DNA of 56,044 nucleotides from Tannerella sp. (GTDB lineage Bacteria; Bacteroidota; Bacteroidia; Bacteroidales; Tannerellaceae). The stretch spans positions 1-56,044 of the forward strand of contig JAISCL010000134.1 of the NCBI GenBank assembly GCA_031265585.1. Direction: 5' to 3'. The notes under the pieces are model-generated. The model ran no database searches. It was given only the letters and a program-made list of their open reading frames with translations, and had not been told where the DNA came from. The translations under genes were made by a program, and so were the position numbers. Shown piece after piece: positions 18,396-25,706 of this stretch. Within the stretch, counting starts at the first letter, position 1; the number at the start of each line of letters is the position of its first letter.

Positions 18396-19238
18396 ATGAA
18401 ACCGGCTCTTCGATATATAATCATACTCGCAACCGTTATTATTACGGTTGTTGCCGTACGGTGGTTTTTCATCGGATCATACCGCATCGCAGGCGATAAA
18501 ATGGCGGATACCTTGAAGGCGGGAGACTGTGTGTGGGTCAACAAGCTGAAAGGAAAAAGCAATCCCGGTCGCAACCGCATCGTGCTGTATCGCAGTCCGC
18601 TACGCCGTGATGCCGTCAAGCCTCCGCTTTTTATCGGGAGATGTATCGGAACGCCGGGCGACGTGATCCAGATGGGGCTGGACGGATTTCGTGTCAACGG
18701 ACGCCTCCTGCCCAATGCGCCGATGATGCAACCTGCATTCCGGATACGGAAAGATATCAAGGAACAACTGCTAACTGCGATGGATTCGTTACATATCCCC
18801 TTACGGGATGCGAAAGAAGATTCCGTCAGCCTGACCTTCCGGATGAGCCTGCGTGAAAAAGAGCTGCTTTCCCGCAACCTTTTACAGGTAGTACAAATCG
18901 AAATGGTCGGCGAGCATCGCATGGGCTATGAATTTATCCTTCCCCGTAAAGGGAAAGCCCTTGATATCAATGAAACATCCCTGCTGGTAGGACGGGAAGC
19001 CATCCTGAACGAAGCAGGCGACGCCGCTGTCATACGCGACGGGAAACTGTATATCAACGGGGAAGAAAAAACATATTATTTTTTCCGGAAAGATTATTAC
19101 TGGATCCTGTCGGAAAACGAAACGGAAGGGATTGATTCACGCCATTTGGGCCTTATACCGGAAGACTGTGTTGTCGGAAATATCTGGTATTGCTGGTACA
19201 GTAAAGATGCCTCGCGACGCTTTAAAAAGATCAGGTGA
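18396..19238 (+). CDS. S26 signal-peptidase-like protein lacking both catalytic residues
   Basis: 280 residues with one N-terminal membrane anchor (about 5-27) and a periplasmic S26 fold. Aligned by eye with the upstream lepB product, YRIAGDKMADTLKAGD corresponds to YQIPSQSLEKTLLVGD, placing Lys35 where the catalytic Ser sits; PLFIGRCIGTPGD corresponds to NYVKRCVGMPGD, placing Gly81 where the catalytic Lys sits. The rest of the fold, including YYWILSENETEGIDSRHLGLIPED, is well kept. So this is an intact but probably inactive paralogue, perhaps an accessory or regulatory partner of LepB. It is not degraded: the frame is open and neighbouring spacing is tight (4 bp before, 1 bp after). Confidence 0.85.
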   Translation: MKPALRYIIILATVIITVVAVRWFFIGSYRIAGDKMADTLKAGDCVWVNKLKGKSNPGRNRIVLYRSPLRRDAVKPPLFIGRCIGTPGDVIQMGLDGFRVNGRLLPNAPMMQPAFRIRKDIKEQLLTAMDSLHIPLRDAKEDSVSLTFRMSLREKELLSRNLLQVVQIEMVGEHRMGYEFILPRKGKALDINETSLLVGREAILNEAGDAAVIRDGKLYINGEEKTYYFFRKDYYWILSENETEGIDSRHLGLIPEDCVVGNIWYCWYSKDASRRFKKIR

Positions 19239-19239
19239 C

Positions 19240-19845
19240 ATGTCTGCGGTCTATTTGTCTACCGCCTACCTCGCTCCCGTACAGTATTATTCGAAACTGG
19301 CTCATTTCGACAAAATATGTATGGAAACAAAAGAAAATTATTCCGGGCAAACCTTTCGGAACAGGTGCCTTATTGCTGCCGCCAACGAGATACAGGCGCT
19401 GACTGTCCCCGTAGAAAAACCGGAAACCCTGAAATGTTTGACACAGGACATACGTATTTCCAATCACGGAAACTGGCGGCATTTACACTGGAACGCCCTT
19501 CTGTCAGCCTATAACAGGAGTCCGTTTTTCGCGTATTACGCGGATGATTTCCGTCCTTTCTACGAAAAGCCCTACCGCTACCTCCTCGAATACAACGAAG
19601 CCCTTCGGACGATGATATGTAACTTCTTAGACCTCCATCCCGCAATCACACATACGGAAAAATATGAATTCGAGGTCAAAAACGATTTCCGCACAGCAAT
19701 CGATCCCCGCTATCCGAAACCTGATACCTCATTCCTGTCCCGCCCTTATTACCAGGTATTCCGCAATAGACACGGATTCATCCCCAATCTAAGCATCGTA
19801 GACCTGCTATTCAATATGGGCCCGGAATCCATCCTGTTCTTATAA
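19240..19845 (+). CDS. WbqC-like family protein
   Basis: 201 residues from ATG 19240, one base after the preceding stop; an earlier in-frame ATG (19132) lies deep inside the upstream gene and is not needed. The WbqC-like pattern is visible: start YLSTAYLAPVQYYSKL, an ENYSGQTFRNRCLIAAANE block near 30-48, LTVPVEK, then a HWNALLSAYNRSPFFAYY segment. WbqC-like proteins occur both in O-antigen clusters and, as here, in the conserved dapB-lepB operon. The biochemical role is not established. No signal peptide; probably cytoplasmic. Confidence 0.83.
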   Translation: MSAVYLSTAYLAPVQYYSKLAHFDKICMETKENYSGQTFRNRCLIAAANEIQALTVPVEKPETLKCLTQDIRISNHGNWRHLHWNALLSAYNRSPFFAYYADDFRPFYEKPYRYLLEYNEALRTMICNFLDLHPAITHTEKYEFEVKNDFRTAIDPRYPKPDTSFLSRPYYQVFRNRHGFIPNLSIVDLLFNMGPESILFL

Positions 19846-19907
19846 ACTGTACACGGCTGATTTTTATGGATAGCCCGAAGGGTAGGCTGTAACAAATATT
19901 GACTCCC

Positions 19908-19998
19908 TTCCGGGAGTTCCGGGAACCTTTCTGCACGACCGGAAACCTTCCTGTGGGCTTCCGGGAAGCTTTCCCTACGACCGGACGCCTTCCGATGG
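19908..19998. repeat. degenerate tandem array, 42-bp unit made of 20+22 bp half-units, CCGG cores
   Basis: In the 331-bp convergent gap between the wbqC-like gene and pnp, TTCCGGGAA at 19917 recurs at 19959 (42 bp), and a GACCGGA-type half unit at 19937 recurs at 19979 (42 bp). The flanking bases follow, with CCTTTCTGCACGA against GCTTTCCCTACGA as linker. A further partial copy (CTTCCGGGAG) begins at 19908. Only four to five units and noticeably decayed, but the spacing averages 21 bp like the other two arrays. No gene is seen in this gap. Confidence 0.6.
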
Positions 19999-20118
19999 AT
20001 ATTTTGGGATTATTTCGACAGGTTGTTGACCCTGTCGAAAATTGTATTTCTTCTTTGTTATGCCCCACTCGAAGGGCTTTATCTTCGTAATCGCATGTCT
20101 GTGACTTGCGGAAAGTAA

Positions 20119-20159
20119 CCGATGACTGCCGCTACCTTTCAGGCGGCGACAGTCATCGG
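20119..20159 (-). terminator. hairpin downstream of pnp
   Basis: Inverted repeat CCGATGACTG...CCGC against GCGGCGACAGTCATCGG, lying 17 bp beyond the pnp stop on the minus strand. A 3-nt bulge interrupts the stem and the T-tract after it is poor, so it may be a 3'-stabilising stem rather than an efficient terminator. Confidence 0.5.
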
Positions 20160-20176
20160 CGTTTCAAGATCCCATC

Positions 20177-22390
20177 TCAGCGACGACCTCTACCTTCACG
20201 ATTGTTATACGGCGGACGGTTGCCTCCGCCATCATTCCGGCGGGGCGGACGTTGCGGACGCTCTGCCTCCACATATCCTTCCGGCTTTGGTAATAAAGCT
20301 TTACGTGACAGCTTGAACTTTCCGGTTTTCGGATCAATATCTACCAGTTTTACCTTCACCGTATCGCTTTCCTGAAGCCCTGATTCTTCAACCGTATCAA
20401 GGCGCTTCCAGTCTATTTCGGAGATATGAAGCAATCCGTCTTTGCCCGGCATAAATTCCACAAATGCGCCATACGGCATAATGGATGAGATCTTTCCTTC
20501 GTACACTTCGCCGATTTCGGGTATGGCCACGATGGCTTTGATCGCTTTCATGGCTGCATCAATGCTTTCCTTATTCATTCCGGAAACTTCAATCATTCCT
20601 TTATTGTCTATTTCTTCTATGGAGATCGTAGCCCCGGTCTTTTCCTGTATGCCCTGAATGATTTTTCCACCGGGGCCGATGATGGCTCCGATAAATTCCT
20701 TGCCGACCGTAAAGGTTTCGATACGTGGGGCATGCGGTTTCAGTTCGGCGCGCGGTGCAGGCATCGCATCTGTAATCTTGCCAAGGATATGCATACGTCC
20801 TTCCTTTGCCTGCGCCAGCGCTTTTTCAAGGATTTCGTATGATAATCCGTCCACCTTGATATCCATCTGGGTAGCCGTTATCCCGTCTTTTGTACCTGTC
20901 ACCTTAAAATCCATATCACCGAGATGATCTTCATCGCCAAGGATATCCGAAAGCACGGCAAAGTTGGTTCCCTTATTTTCGGAAATAAGCCCCATCGCAA
21001 TTCCGGAAACGGGCTTGCGCACCGGTATTCCGGCATCCATCAGCGCCAGTGTGCCGGCACAAACGGTTGCCATCGAAGAGGATCCGTTAGACTCCAATAT
21101 GTCGGAGATGATACGTATTACATACGGATACTGATCCGGGATCATGCGTTTCAGCGCACGGTGCGCCAGGTTTCCATGACCCACCTCGCGGCGTCCGACG
21201 CCACGCTGCGGTCTTGCTTCACCGGTTGAAAACGGAGGAAAATTATAATGCAGCAGGAAGCGTTCTTTGCCATGTACCAGTACGTCGTCGACAATCTTTT
21301 CATCATTTTTTGTTCCGAGCGTAACTGTTGTTAACGACTGAGTCTCCCCGCGCGTAAAGACGGCCGCTCCATGAGGTCCTGGCAAACAGTCGGTTTCGAT
21401 CCATATCGGACGGATCTCTGTCGTCTGACGGCCGTCGAGGCGCTTGCCTTCATCCAGAATCGCACGGCGCATCGCTTCTTTCTCCACTTCGTGGTAATAG
21501 CGGTCAATAAGCGCTCCCTTTTCCTCCAGTTCCGTTTCCGTATAGGGCGCTTTGAACTCGTCCTTAATTGCCGCAAAAGCTTCTGCGCGTTCCTGCTTTG
21601 CACTTCCTGAAACCGCGACGGCATATACTTTATCATAACATGCCTGGCGTACGGCAACACGCAGGTCTTCATCGTTTATCTCGTGACAGTATTCCCGTTT
21701 CAGGGTTTTACCGCACGCTTCAGCCAGTTCCTGCTGTATTCTGCAATGATCTTTGATGGCTTCGTGAGCCACTTTGATCGCTTCGAGCATGTCCGCTTCC
21801 TGCACCTCGTCCATTTCGCCTTCCACCATCATGATATTATCTGCGGTAGCGCCTACCATAATATCCAGGTCTGCGTTTTCAAGTTGCAGGAAGGTCGGAT
21901 TGATCACAAATTTTCCATTGATACGCGCCACACGCACTTCCGAAATGGGGCCGTTAAAGGGTATATCCGAAACGGCCAGTGCAGCGGAAGCCGCCAGTCC
22001 GGCCAGCGCATCCGGCAGATCTTCGCCGTCGGCGGAAAACAGGATAATGCTTACAAATACTTCAGCATGATAATCGTCCGGGAACAGCGGGCGCAGTACA
22101 CGGTCAACCAGCCGTGAAGTCAGCACCTCATAATCGGAGGGTTTCCCTTCCCTGCGGGTAAATCCTCCGGGGAATCGGCCGAATGCCGAAAATTTTTCCT
22201 TATAATCTACCTGAAGCGGCATAAAATCCACACCCGGAGCCGCCTCTTTCGCACCGCAAACAGCAGCGAGCAACACGGTGTTGCCCATATGTACAGTAAC
22301 CGCACCGTCAGCCTGTTTGGCCAATTTCCCGGTCTCAACGGTGATCGTCCTTCCGTCACCCAATTCAATCGTCCTGTTAATTACATTCAT
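20177..22390 (-). CDS. pnp: polyribonucleotide nucleotidyltransferase (PNPase)
   Basis: 737 residues. Phosphorolytic 3'-5' exoribonuclease acting in mRNA turnover. Domains in order: first RNase PH domain (about 10-225, with [17 protein letters not shown]), an all-alpha linker, second RNase PH domain (about 315-555, with [14 protein letters not shown] and the catalytic-region [14 protein letters not shown]), a KH domain with [10 protein letters not shown] near 570-580, an S1 domain ([18 protein letters not shown]) near 630-700, and an Arg/Gly/Pro-rich tail. Full length for the family. Monocistronic on the minus strand, with a promoter box just upstream. Confidence 0.96.
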   Translation of the reverse strand: MNVINRTIELGDGRTITVETGKLAKQADGAVTVHMGNTVLLAAVCGAKEAAPGVDFMPLQVDYKEKFSAFGRFPGGFTRREGKPSDYEVLTSRLVDRVLRPLFPDDYHAEVFVSIILFSADGEDLPDALAGLAASAALAVSDIPFNGPISEVRVARINGKFVINPTFLQLENADLDIMVGATADNIMMVEGEMDEVQEADMLEAIKVAHEAIKDHCRIQQELAEACGKTLKREYCHEINDEDLRVAVRQACYDKVYAVAVSGSAKQERAEAFAAIKDEFKAPYTETELEEKGALIDRYYHEVEKEAMRRAILDEGKRLDGRQTTEIRPIWIETDCLPGPHGAAVFTRGETQSLTTVTLGTKNDEKIVDDVLVHGKERFLLHYNFPPFSTGEARPQRGVGRREVGHGNLAHRALKRMIPDQYPYVIRIISDILESNGSSSMATVCAGTLALMDAGIPVRKPVSGIAMGLISENKGTNFAVLSDILGDEDHLGDMDFKVTGTKDGITATQMDIKVDGLSYEILEKALAQAKEGRMHILGKITDAMPAPRAELKPHAPRIETFTVGKEFIGAIIGPGGKIIQGIQEKTGATISIEEIDNKGMIEVSGMNKESIDAAMKAIKAIVAIPEIGEVYEGKISSIMPYGAFVEFMPGKDGLLHISEIDWKRLDTVEESGLQESDTVKVKLVDIDPKTGKFKLSRKALLPKPEGYVEAERPQRPPRRNDGGGNRPPYNNREGRGRR

Positions 22391-22472
22391 CTTTTTCTTT
22401 CTTTACATCTTACTTCTTATTCCGGAAAACTGTTATCCGGAAAATATATACATCTATCTATTAAAATTCCGG

Positions 22473-22480
22473 CAAAGGTA
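22473..22480 (-). promoter_or_regulatory. -7 box of the pnp promoter
   Basis: Minus-strand TACCTTTG (TAnnTTTG), about 80 bp before the pnp start. A CAGCAATTCAGC element at 22520-22531 lies 47 bp further upstream; see findings. Confidence 0.5.
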
Positions 22481-22513
22481 ATACAAGTTGAGAGCAATAC
22501 AAAATAAGTCAGC

Positions 22514-22873
22514 TTATTTCAGCAATTCAGCGACTATTTTTTTTATCTCCCCTAATAAAAATAGCATACTTTGGAAAATACCGCCTATAATACTTTGTTT
22601 GATAGATTTGTTTGCCGTCATTACCCACATGTTCCAAAATGGAACATGTGCTGTTTTCTTCCGTTCTCCCGTTTTATAGATATTACTCAAATGCTTGGTA
22701 ATAGCAGGACGCTTTGTTCCGAATAAATCAGCTATTTGCGCTTGTGTTAACCAAACCGTTTCATTTTCCAGCCTTATTTCCAGTTTTAGCGAACTGTCAG
22801 GCTGGTATAATATTATTTCGCTTATGTTATCCGTTTTATCCGGTACTGCCACACTTTTGTCTTTATCGCTCAT
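22514..22873 (-). pseudogene. frameshifted, truncated RhuM-type (virulence RhuM/Fic-locus) gene
   Basis: The open frame begins MSDKDKSVAV and runs through the RhuM N-terminal hallmark (ILYQPDSSLKLEIRLENETVWLTQAQIADLFGTKRP in outline, about residues 21-56) and HLSNIYKTGE. It then loses the family pattern. In another minus-strand frame the missing continuation is present: ENSTCSILEHVGNDGKQIYQ followed by TKYY, with a stop at 22527-22529. So a single frameshift around 22660 breaks the gene, and the sequence after TKYY no longer matches RhuM, giving truncation as well. RhuM-family proteins are DNA-binding-like proteins on mobile islands and near toxin-antitoxin or restriction genes; function unresolved. 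Confidence 0.75.
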
Positions 22874-22988
22874 AAGTAATAAATTACAACTTTATCTGGA
22901 AAAGCCCTGCCGGGTATTCCTCCCGGCAGAGCAACCACTAAAATTAAATTGAAACAGCATTTAACCGTTACGACTGTGATTTCAGCGG

Positions 22989-22996
22989 CAAAGATA
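22989..22996 (-). promoter_or_regulatory. -7 box of the former RhuM-type gene
   Basis: Minus-strand TATCTTTG, about 116 bp before the ATG at 22873. It suggests the remnant may still be transcribed. Confidence 0.4.
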
Positions 22997-23138
22997 CGAA
23001 ATTTCTTATTTTCCCCTTTTTATATCCGGGAAATTAAACAATCGGGTAGTGATATAAAAAGTATGCCGCTATAACAGTTTGAATACAGATTGTTTAAATA
23101 TTATTTTTGGAAATTAAGACAAGCATGATAAATCATGA

Positions 23139-23246
23139 TTTGCTGTAAATATGCTAAAGTTGGGGGAAATACTAAAGTTTAGATATGTGATTTAATAGAC
23201 TGATTTATATGTCAATACAGCAGCATACTTTTTACATCACCACCAA
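23139..23246. repeat. left 108-bp direct repeat flanking the PDDEXK nuclease gene
   Basis: Pairs base for base, without gaps, with 24398-24505; I count eight mismatches in 108. It begins TTTGCTGTAAATATGCT and ends TTTACATCACCACCAA, and each copy has a small internal inverted repeat TGCTGTA/TACAGCA near its two ends. No coding capacity is seen. The promoter and start of the nuclease gene begin just right of this copy. Confidence 0.93.
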
Positions 23247-23272
23247 GTATAAGAAAACATAAATATTCTTGC

Positions 23273-23280
23273 TATCTTTG
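23273..23280 (+). promoter_or_regulatory. -7 box for the nuclease cassette
   Basis: TATCTTTG, 24 bp after the left direct repeat and 17 bp before a 14-codon leader ORF. Confidence 0.55.
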
Positions 23281-23296
23281 CGCCATAATAAGAATT

Positions 23297-23341
23297 ATGG
23301 CAAAGAAAACAGATGTTAAACTATTTGAGGAGGAAAAATGA
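23297..23341 (+). CDS. 14-residue leader ORF overlapping the nuclease start (ATGA)
   Basis: ATG 23297 encodes MAKKTDVKLFEEEK and ends at TGA 23339-23341, which overlaps the nuclease start codon in ATGA, a layout that allows translational coupling. A purine-rich GAGGAGG lies just before the shared ATG. The peptide resembles the first residues of Bro-N/ORF6N-type proteins that begin MxKxxxIKLFEEK; if so, it is a captured promoter-plus-start remnant. This family reading is tentative. Confidence 0.4.
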   Translation: MAKKTDVKLFEEEK

Positions 23342-24363
23342 ATACAGATAACGCATTATCGAAAAATAACGACAATCAGATTTACAGCCAGATAAGAGAA
23401 ATTTTGCTCACTGCAAGAGCAAAAGCATATTCAGCCGTCAATTTTGCGATGGTTGAGGCATATTGGCTTATCGGCAAGCAGATTGTAGAAGCACAGGCGG
23501 GCAACGAGCGAGCCGAATACGGCGAATACCTGATAAAATACTTGTCGGAACAAATGACTCGCGACTTTGGTAAGGGGTTTACTGTTACCAATTTGAAGTA
23601 TATGAGGCAGTTTTATAATTTGTTCCCAATTCGTCACGCACTGCGTGACCAATTAGCGTGGACACATTATCGCCAAATAATGAAAGTAGAAAACGAAACT
23701 GCCCGCAACTTCTACATTGACGAGTGCATAAAATCCAATTGGAGTACTCGCCAACTCGAAAGGCAAATCAACACGCATTTCTACGAACGCTTACTGGCAA
23801 GTCGGGACAGGGACGCGGTTGCTGCTGAAATTCAAAAAACTGCCCCTGTCCCCGAACCAAAGGACTTTATTAAAAACCCTTATGTGTTGGAATTTCTAAA
23901 TATAAAACCTTCTCCCGAACTGTACGAAAAGAATTTGGAAACGGCAATTATCAGTCATTTACAGGAATTTTTGCTGGAAATGGGCAGAGGTTTTTCTTTT
24001 GTTGCCCGTCAAAAACGTATCTCCTTTGACGGCAGGGATTTTTATATTGACTTGGTTTTCTATCATTATATTTTGAAATGTTTTGTGCTTATTGACCTGA
24101 AAATGGACGATTTAATGCATCAGGACTTAGGGCAGATGCAGATGTATGTCAACTATTACACGCGCGAAATGATGAACGGGGGCGACAACCCGCCAATCGG
24201 CATTATTCTTTGCGCCGACAAAAGCGATGCCATTGTCCGTTACACGCTTGCCGAAGACAACAGACAGATTTTTGCCTCAAAATACAAACTCTATCTTTCT
24301 ACCGAAGAGGAATTTAAGAATGAAATACTTGAAATTTATAAATTAAATATCGAAAACACATAA
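23338..24363 (+). CDS. DUF1016/YhcG-type PDDEXK nuclease domain protein
   Basis: 341 residues. The N-terminal DUF1016 winged-helix-like domain (about 12-160) shows ARAKAYSAVNFAMVEAYWLIG and a TNLKYMRQFYNLFP segment. The C-terminal PDDEXK nuclease domain (about 180-335) has FVARQKRISFDGRDFYIDLVFYH (Asp238) followed by FVLIDLKMDDL, where the usual E-x-K is Asp253-x-Lys255, and GQMQMYVNYY. Members are common on islands near restriction-modification and toxin-antitoxin genes and are thought to act on DNA; the substrate is not known. The gene has its own promoter and is bracketed by 108-bp direct repeats, implying movement as a cassette. Codon and base use are more AT-rich than in pnp. Confidence 0.88.
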   Translation: MNTDNALSKNNDNQIYSQIREILLTARAKAYSAVNFAMVEAYWLIGKQIVEAQAGNERAEYGEYLIKYLSEQMTRDFGKGFTVTNLKYMRQFYNLFPIRHALRDQLAWTHYRQIMKVENETARNFYIDECIKSNWSTRQLERQINTHFYERLLASRDRDAVAAEIQKTAPVPEPKDFIKNPYVLEFLNIKPSPELYEKNLETAIISHLQEFLLEMGRGFSFVARQKRISFDGRDFYIDLVFYHYILKCFVLIDLKMDDLMHQDLGQMQMYVNYYTREMMNGGDNPPIGIILCADKSDAIVRYTLAEDNRQIFASKYKLYLSTEEEFKNEILEIYKLNIENT

Positions 24364-24397
24364 AATCAATCGTAAAAATATTATTCATTTTAGCTCT

Positions 24398-24505
24398 TTT
24401 GCTGTAAATATGCTAAGGTTGGGGAAGATACTAAAGTTTAAATAGGTGATTTAATAGACTGATTTATATACCAATACAGCAGCATACCTTTTACATCACC
24501 ACCAA
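24398..24505. repeat. right 108-bp direct repeat flanking the PDDEXK nuclease gene
   Basis: Same orientation and same length as the left copy at 23139-23246, with eight scattered mismatches and no gaps. It starts 34 bp after the nuclease stop. A CACCAC/GTGGTG mini-hairpin straddles its right edge (24497-24516). Confidence 0.93.
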
Positions 24506-24520
24506 ATCCAGTGGTGTTCT

Positions 24521-24592
24521 CCAAAGTATGCTGACTTGGACAAAGCTGAAATGGATGTAAAAGAAAGCGAGATTGAAAGTTTTCAAATTTAA
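24521..24592 (+). pseudogene. coding-like 3' remnant ending in ...SEIESFQI
   Basis: Immediately right of the second direct repeat, a frame reads PKYADLDKAEMDVKESEI and ends FQI at a TAA (24590-24592). The residue pattern and codons look like the C-terminal end of a real protein. Its first codons, PKYA, are shared with the broken end of the RhuM-type remnant on the other strand (22563-22575). The parent gene is not recognised. Confidence 0.3.
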
Positions 24593-25308
24593 TTCATGTC
24601 TCCTATAATGATATTCTGCTTAAGTAATTCATAATCATTGTCCATTATAACCTCAATAATGTGATCCTGATCCTGCCGGTTTAATATTATTTCTTTTTTG
24701 ATACAGCCTATATAGAAGATATTCAATACAACAGGATATTTTAAGCTATCCGTATTTAGTTCACAAAAACCGTCTATATCAGTTGCGGCTCCCTTGTTAG
24801 TTCCTTTTACCTCTATAACTCCTCCGACTATTATCTTCCCATTGTCATCGTAAACATAACTCCGGATAAATTTCGGCTTTTTATTGGCAGCAATCTGTTT
24901 CAAAAGATTTTGTGAATCAGCATTCGAAGGGTTAACAGACAGATTCGTCATATCAATAACTCCCGGTTCATTCCGGGAAACAGAATAATTATTCAATTTT
25001 AAAAATTTCCCATCATTATATAATAAGATAAGGTCGAATAATCCCATGTCTTCAAATGACTCCGGATAGGGATTGTTTACGCCATAAAAAAAGAATTTTT
25101 CCCCTGATTCTTTGTGCTGAAATATCAGCGCGACAATATCATCCCGGTTTGGCGCCGGCAAGTTAAACCTGATCCTGCCGGCAGGCGGATCATAATATAT
25201 AAAATAGATTTTATCAGGAAGGCCTTTTTTTGAGACTGTAAACTCCTGACCTGCCATTACAAATGGGAAAATGAGCAATATTATTAAAAAAAATAATTTT
25301 GTTTTCAT
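24589..25308 (-). CDS. secreted carboxypeptidase-regulatory-like domain protein
   Basis: 239 residues from ATG 25308 (MKTKLFFLIILLIFPFVMAGQ signal peptide, cleavage likely after MAG or AGQ); an in-frame ATG 30 bp upstream adds no signal value. Residues about 30-130 form a beta-rich domain I do not recognise. Residues about 150-235 form a CarboxypepD_reg-like beta-sandwich: VYDDNGKIIVGGVIEVKGT, then AATDIDGFCELNTD, the pattern also found at the N-terminus of SusC proteins. No TonB plug or barrel follows, so it is a stand-alone protein. AT-rich and next to the accessory patch, so possibly acquired. Confidence 0.68.
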   Translation of the reverse strand: MKTKLFFLIILLIFPFVMAGQEFTVSKKGLPDKIYFIYYDPPAGRIRFNLPAPNRDDIVALIFQHKESGEKFFFYGVNNPYPESFEDMGLFDLILLYNDGKFLKLNNYSVSRNEPGVIDMTNLSVNPSNADSQNLLKQIAANKKPKFIRSYVYDDNGKIIVGGVIEVKGTNKGAATDIDGFCELNTDSLKYPVVLNIFYIGCIKKEIILNRQDQDHIIEVIMDNDYELLKQNIIIGDMN

Positions 25309-25556
25309 AAGCTTATCATTTAAACCCTGATTTACCATTGTATAAACCCGTTGAAATTGTAGCCTCTTTATGTGTAAAATTTCATCTGTGAGCCTTTATA
25401 TCTTTTTCTTGTCTCTATTTATTTTCGGCTTATTCTCAAAATTTTATTTTGCTTGTTGATGCCGATTACCGAAGTCAGCATCAAAATGGCGGACGGCATC
25501 ATCGTTATGCCTGACGGTACGCTCAAGGGCAGCCTCCGGCGATATGGACTTTTTTT

Positions 25557-25684
25557 GAGACTGTGTCAAAAGCCCCGCTTCGTCATTGCGAGCGAAGCGA
25601 AGCAATCCAGAATGCTGTTAATCACTGGATTGCTTCGGGCTACGCCCTCGCAATGACGGAAACAGACCCTTTTTAGACAGCCTC
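25557..25684. mobile_element. MITE-like inverted-repeat element
   Basis: Outer ends GAGACTGTGTCAAAA (25557) and the reverse complement of GAGGCTGTCTAAAAA (ending 25684) are terminal inverted repeats of a type found on Bacteroidota insertion sequences. The inner arms CGTCATTGCGAGC at 25581 and its inverse ending at 25658 belong to a widely dispersed bacterial palindromic repeat family. There is no transposase, so it is non-autonomous. The remaining gap 25309-25556 holds no convincing gene; a coding-like scrap (25453-25550) is noted below. Confidence 0.75.
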
Positions 25685-25706
25685 TTCCGGAAAAAAATCC
25701 CGCACC

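Noticed and set aside
18396-19238. Calling the second S26 gene an active signal peptidase I
   Set aside because: Both catalytic positions differ (Lys35, Gly81) when aligned with the neighbouring LepB.
19132-19239. N-terminal extension of the wbqC-like gene
   Set aside because: It would overlap the preceding gene by over 100 bp; the family start matches ATG 19240.
23139-24505. Insertion sequence or integron cassette
   Set aside because: No transposase or integrase, no terminal inverted repeats typical of an IS, and the flanking repeats are too long for target duplications; described only as a repeat-flanked cassette.
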